DNA of 64,000 nt from Watersipora subatra (taxonomy: Eukaryota > Bryozoa > Gymnolaemata > Cheilostomatida > Watersiporidae): positions 45,603,772 to 45,667,771 of the forward strand of contig NC_088714.1 in assembly GCF_963576615.1 (NCBI RefSeq), in the 5' to 3' direction. Position 1 is the first letter of the stretch; every line of letters begins with the position of its first letter. A program made the position numbers and the translations under genes. Below are positions 59,181 through 64,000 of this stretch, one piece after another. A model generated the notes under the pieces. That model did no database searches. It was given only the letters and a program-made list of their open reading frames with translations, and was not told the DNA's origin.

Positions 59181-59939
59181 CAGATGAATAGAGCTGGGTA
59201 GATTGCATTCTTCCAATGAGCCAGGTGTTTACTTGTTATTGATTGTACTTTGCCGACACAATTGTCTGTATAGCTGAAAGCCATGGATTCTTTAAAGAAA
59301 GGACTGCACACTGTGCGGTTCGGGGTTTGGAACTAGGATGCTAGATTCATAAAAAGGACGTTTTGAAATTTTGGCCTTTTTTATACTATTCCAAGGTTCC
59401 CACGCAGTCCGGAAAGAAGGGAAAAAGTGGAGAATTTTAAAACCTGCTTTCTAAACCGGGAAAAAATTGGGAATTTTGTTAAACCTTCCTCATAATATTG
59501 AAAAAGTATGGAGACCTTGATGACTCAATTGTAGATAAAAAATCATCTGATCTTTCTTTAATCTTTCTTTTTTTCATGCAAATGTCATTTCGATACAAAT
59601 GACATGGACTTGGCAGCCCCTTTGTTTTCAGATGATGATTATGATTTTATCGACATCATTGCCATGAAAATATTGCACCAAATATTGCACAAAGCAATAT
59701 TGCTCCTCCCAATGCTGTACCCCCTCTATCACATTCCTCATTTTCAATTTTTAGATTGTCCTGATTGTCAAGAACTGCGTAATTACTTTTTAGGTAGACT
59801 TGGCAACAACATATCACAGCTCACATGTACTGGATGTAATGAGATACATCTCATTACATAAAATGCTCAAATACAACTATGTCATACGTGCCAAAAAGTT
59901 AGACATGATACTGTTAATAAATCCATCTGTTAAATTGTT

Positions 59940-60560
59940 ATGAATTGTCACTTTGGTCGTGGTCTGTATGACAGGAAAATTTCTAGTTAATAATGTCTAT
60001 TTTGTTGCATTGATGCTGCTCTATCTGTTATGAATCCACAAACGCGATTTCTCAAACTGAACCTAAAATTTATTCATCAAGTTTTTAAACAAGTTCCCAT
60101 CTTCTCTAGAGCCATTCATTCCCTAAAGTGAGAACAGCTCCTCTGTTGTTTCAAACTCATCAGTAATGCTATAAACCAATATAACTAATTGAGCAGTATT
60201 TGTTATGTGTGTTGTCCCATCACAAACCAGAGAATAGAATTGATATCTTTTCATCGATTTGTCCAATGTCCTTTCAATATTTTTTGCCATATCAGTAATT
60301 CAATTAAAGTCTGCTCTTCTGGAAACTCTTAAATGAACATACTTTGTCTGGTGCCATGCCAGCACTTTGGTAGCAGTGAGAGTTACTGCTTCACAAATTC
60401 ACCATAACTGCAAGATCTCGGCTTCTTTGTAACTAGTTTGGAGACAATTTTTATTCTCAACAATAAGTCTGTTAAATGCAGCTTGTTGTGTCTTTAAATC
60501 CTGTAAAAGACCTCAATACAATGCAGCGTCGAGTTACAATGACCCTGCTAAACAATCTTT
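59940..60560 (-). pseudogene. Second hAT transposase relic
   Basis: The minus-strand reading, with several frame changes, gives SYGEFVKQ, MAKNIERTLDKSMKR, YQFYSLVCDGTTHITNTAQL and ETTEELFSL. This is the same module order as the hAT transposase at 53,249-54,938 (GEF-K, DES-D...TAQL, EELLSL), but it is clearly a different and older sequence. Ends and TIRs were not found. Confidence 0.6.
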
Positions 60561-62822
60561 TTGTCTTTCAAAGTGGAGTACACTGATTTTTGTCCTTGCC
60601 ATGTAGATCCTATTTCGCCATAGGAATTCCACAAAAAAAAGTCGCTTGATATTCAAAGTTGGCTGTAGGTGTGCCTTATTACATCAAAATAACCAAAATA
60701 CCGCTATTCTGTTTGCTGAAAACCTCACAACGCCCAAAATAGATACGATGACTGATTTCTCTCAGTTCGACATTCTTCATACCAAGAAAAGTAGTATAAA
60801 ATATTTTGCTTCAAAGGTAGTAAAAAAGTTGGAATTTAAATTTCCTCAAACGGAGGGTCAATTATCAAGCAACCTCTCTTAATTTTCTGAAAAAAATCTA
60901 CTTTATTACAAAAACAGCATGGTTCGGGCCTTTTTGGCAAATTAATTTGAAGGTTTTTACGAGGTTGGCTAAAGTTTATAGTGAAAAAATGCTGGAAACC
61001 GATAAGTGATAAAATTTCAGCTATGGAATTGTTGAATTTCAGTGGAATTGTTTAAGTTTTATACATACATGCACTGAACCGTACCTTCAAGTTAGTGTTT
61101 AGTAAGCAAAATGCATTTAAGTTACTAATTTTTAAAATGTTTAGTACTTATAAAAAATTTTGATGATTTTTATCAGGGGATGTTTGCATTATATAATTAC
61201 TATGGGTTCCTATACCGCTTTTTACAACATTTTCGCTATACAATGCCAACTCTAGAATGGATTGAATTCGTATGGCAAGGGCGCGCTGTACATGAAAGCT
61301 ATATCATTCTGTTTTTGGGTTGCTCTAAATGAACTGTTTATCGTCAAACAAAACAATGCAGTTACACTACCGCGTCTGCATAGGTAGATGTGTCTAGCAT
61401 TAACTTCAAACTGTCTAAAAGTGTTCCTAGTTAGACCTAGATTAGCTATAGAAGTGACATTTGATTTTGCTCTTACAAACATCTGATTACGTTCAGAGAT
61501 ACCAGCTGGCCTCCTAAACACTATAGTTTGGTAAGAGAATATATATACGGAAATACTCTGTTACTATAATAGTTGTCTGCTCTTATGGGACAAATATTTC
61601 TAGCTGATAGGTAAAACTTTTTGGGTTTTCTAAGCATTTAACCTATGCTCTAGAATATTCGAAAATTGTCTATCTATTGCTTTAAAGCTTGAGAAAAGGT
61701 TCGGCCCTCACCAAGCCTGCAGTCTAAATCAAATATGGCCATTGCAGGTGCATTGGTAGTCACCAAATCAAATAAAAACTATGATTTACTGGCCAAAGCC
61801 TAGTAATAAAAATAGCAGCTTGCCCACTTTGTAATCATGAAAATTAAGGCGTCTGATGTTCAGCACCAATTTTTCCTGTATAGTTGAATTTGTCGATGAT
61901 TATCTACTAATGAATGTATCAGTATTCTACTATTAATAAATCTAAAAAAATATTATTTAGAAATCCCGCTATGCACTTGCCAAATTTAAAAGTTTGCAGT
62001 ATATATTTCATATCATTTTTCAAAATTTCCATTGTTAGTTAGCTATATAAATGCATAGTTTAACGAAACCCAGATCATTACTGATTGAGCTAGTTAATTT
62101 TGGTTGCATGTCAGCGGATGCTGCACTTTTTGTTTTGTTTCAGAAAACAACCTGAATAATTAGAATAAGGTAGATGTGCTGGTGCTAAACCACTAATAAT
62201 TGACAAATTATGAGGAAAGCAGTTGCTGCAGTTAAAACCAAACATACCACAGATAAAGCAAAGCTCACAACTATTGCAAACCTGCTAAGTAAACAGCTAG
62301 AAAACACCAGACTTACAATTTCTACGCTAGTAATCAGTGATTAGAAATGGCTCATCTCATTTGCCTCAAGTATTGTCATGTGATGAGCATTGTATAATTA
62401 GTAGTTTCACTTTGATGACAATGCAGATTAGGTTCCTGGACCACCTGACCATTAAATTGCTGTTAGTTTCTGTCTCTAAGCCTTTTATACAAGCCTGGTC
62501 ATGAGAATAGCAGCAAACATTAACTCTGAATCTGATGAAAGTCTATAGATACTAAAATTTTAATATTTTAATAATGTAATTCATCATGATATATAAGGGT
62601 GTACAGAAAGAGTTATGTTCTCATTATAGCTCAAATCAAAATGAAAACACAAACCCAGTATTGGATGATTAAAATGATTGAACATTAAGTTTAGACAGCA
62701 GCCATATCATATACATAGCTTATATGACTCACCAATGAATGTACATTCAGCTTTTTTGTTAATCAACCACAGGCTTTTAATAATGTATCTAATAGTTTAT
62801 CTAATACTTTGCTTACCAGTTA
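60561..62822. other. Intergenic, no recognised gene
   Basis: Short open frames only (for example 60,646-60,882 and 61,252-61,521). The first may overlap the upstream part of the hAT relic on the other strand. No motif recognised. Confidence 0.35.
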
Positions 62823-63348
62823 GGATAATAGCTCTGATTATAGATTATATTGTAAAAAATAAGCTATAAGTTATATAAATAGCTATTATAGTTATATTGT
62901 AAAAAATAAGCTATATTAATCTTTGCTCTATTTCTGGCCTTTTCACTTTTTTCATTTTACTCTTTTTTTAGAAAAGTGGATTCCGGCACTTGTAACTCTA
63001 AATTAAATTAGATTACTAATAATTCTCAAACTCACTTTTCTCAAAAAGTAGAAAATGATGATCTATTTGTTTCAGGCGGTACCACTTATTCACACATAAG
63101 TGCATCATTGCTATCTGTACGTAATGTTCGGCCGCATCAACATCATGTGATGCTGATCGAATTCCATGACCGAGAGTCTAATTTTTTTGTTATCACTTAT
63201 CAAGCTGTTCAATCTTGTAATGCTAAATGAGTGCACTCAGTTAAAGCAGTGCAGGCAGATCTATTGATAGTACACAATTAAACACTGCTATATTATGCTA
63301 TGCTGGCTGCCAAAGTTTACTAGACACACAGGCAAACCAAACAGAAAC
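62823..63348 (+). repeat. Dispersed repeat D2, copy 2
   Basis: Same-orientation match to 39,297-39,804. It has an extra local duplication of TTATATTGTAAAAAATAAGC near its start. Confidence 0.9.
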
Positions 63349-63554
63349 ATCATATCTGAAATACTTTCTCACAATGACTTTTACAGTTTACTTCAAAGAG
63401 AAAATGTTGATCTACAAATAGAAATTTGCTGCTACAGTTTGCACCCATCACAAACTCTCAACAGCAAAAGATTTTGCATTTTTTAAAACCTTCAGAAATT
63501 TGACTACAGTATGACCACTGATAGTAGAAATAACAGTATAAACTGTGTCAGGTT

Positions 63555-63705
63555 TATATATATATTTATTTATATATATGTTTATATATATATTTATTTA
63601 TTTATATATATAAATATATATATAAACATATATATACATGTATATATACATATATTTTTATTTATTTATGTATATTTATTTATATATATATTTATATATA
63701 TATAC
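63555..63705. repeat. TA/TTTA-rich low-complexity tract
   Basis: Mixed TATATA, TTTATTTA and ATATATAC runs. The IYIYIY open frame here is an artefact. Confidence 0.93.
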
Positions 63706-63894
63706 TGGTTTGAGAAAGTTTGAGCTATTTTTCCGTACCAAACTTTTATGAATACCTTCAAAATACTGTGAAGAGAAATTGCCATAAACTCAGTTTTCAC
63801 AGAAAAAGTAAACTCTGTTAAAAAAGAAATGTCATGATCAAAAATGACTATCAAATTTAAAATGTACAAATGTAAAACAATGTCTGAGGCTAAA

Positions 63895-64000
63895 TAATAC
63901 ATATACATTTTATACATATACATTTTATACATATACATTTTATACATATACATTTTATACATATACATATACATAATACATATACATAATACATATACAT
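63895..64000. repeat. 15-bp repeat ATACATATACATTTT at window end
   Basis: Four regular units, then shorter ATACATATACATA units running to the window edge. The KMYMY open frame is an artefact. Confidence 0.92.

Overview
The window looks like nuclear DNA of an invertebrate animal. It is strongly A+T-rich, its genes are split into short exons by long introns, and it is full of DNA transposons, Helitron-like ends and minisatellites. The protein repertoire (a Golgi/endosomal SNARE, a PAN plus C-type lectin secreted protein, type II membrane sulfotransferases) fits a lophotrochozoan such as a mollusc or bryozoan. The species cannot be fixed from the sequence alone.

Layout. (1) 1-12,486, + strand: the 3' five coding exons of a syntaxin-6-type Qc-SNARE; the 5' part lies outside the window. 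Its introns hold several minisatellites, a 848-bp fold-back palindrome, a 44-bp P-element-like micro-insertion and an antisense ARM-repeat-like fragment. (2) 12,487-17,025: intergenic, with Helitron-like ends, a tRNA-like SINE head and a 52-bp micro-insertion. (3) 17,026-19,211: a complete four-exon gene for a secreted PAN-apple/C-type-lectin protein of 235 residues with a TATA box. (4) 21,114-23,400: a 1-kb, 19-bp minisatellite beside a Helitron-like end. (5) 24,048-51,400: a sulfotransferase cluster. An inactivated copy (24,048-29,431) is followed by an apparently intact copy (43,901-49,404) and a fragment of a third (50,912-51,400). A repeated 3'-flank block occurs four times around them. 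Between the copies lie two ~0.9-kb TIR elements, a LINE remnant, a Helitron-like element and a TA-flanked TIR element. (6) 52,716-57,780: a complete but decayed hAT transposon (8-bp target duplication) followed almost at once by a complete but decayed P-element-like transposon carrying a THAP domain (31-bp TIRs, 8-bp target duplication). (7) 57,781-64,000: no confident host gene; a second hAT relic and dispersed repeats.

The most notable observations are these. Two ultra-short elements (44 and 52 bp) consist of almost nothing but the TIRs of the P-like element and are flanked by perfect 8-bp target duplications. An intronic array of about 25 units, each copied from the syntaxin exon/intron boundary, creates a field of decoy 5' splice sites. 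Two candidate first exons for the sulfotransferase both read ATGG|GT in matching phase. The sulfotransferase family has atypical PAPS-binding residues. All similarity statements come from reading the sequence by eye; no database search was run.
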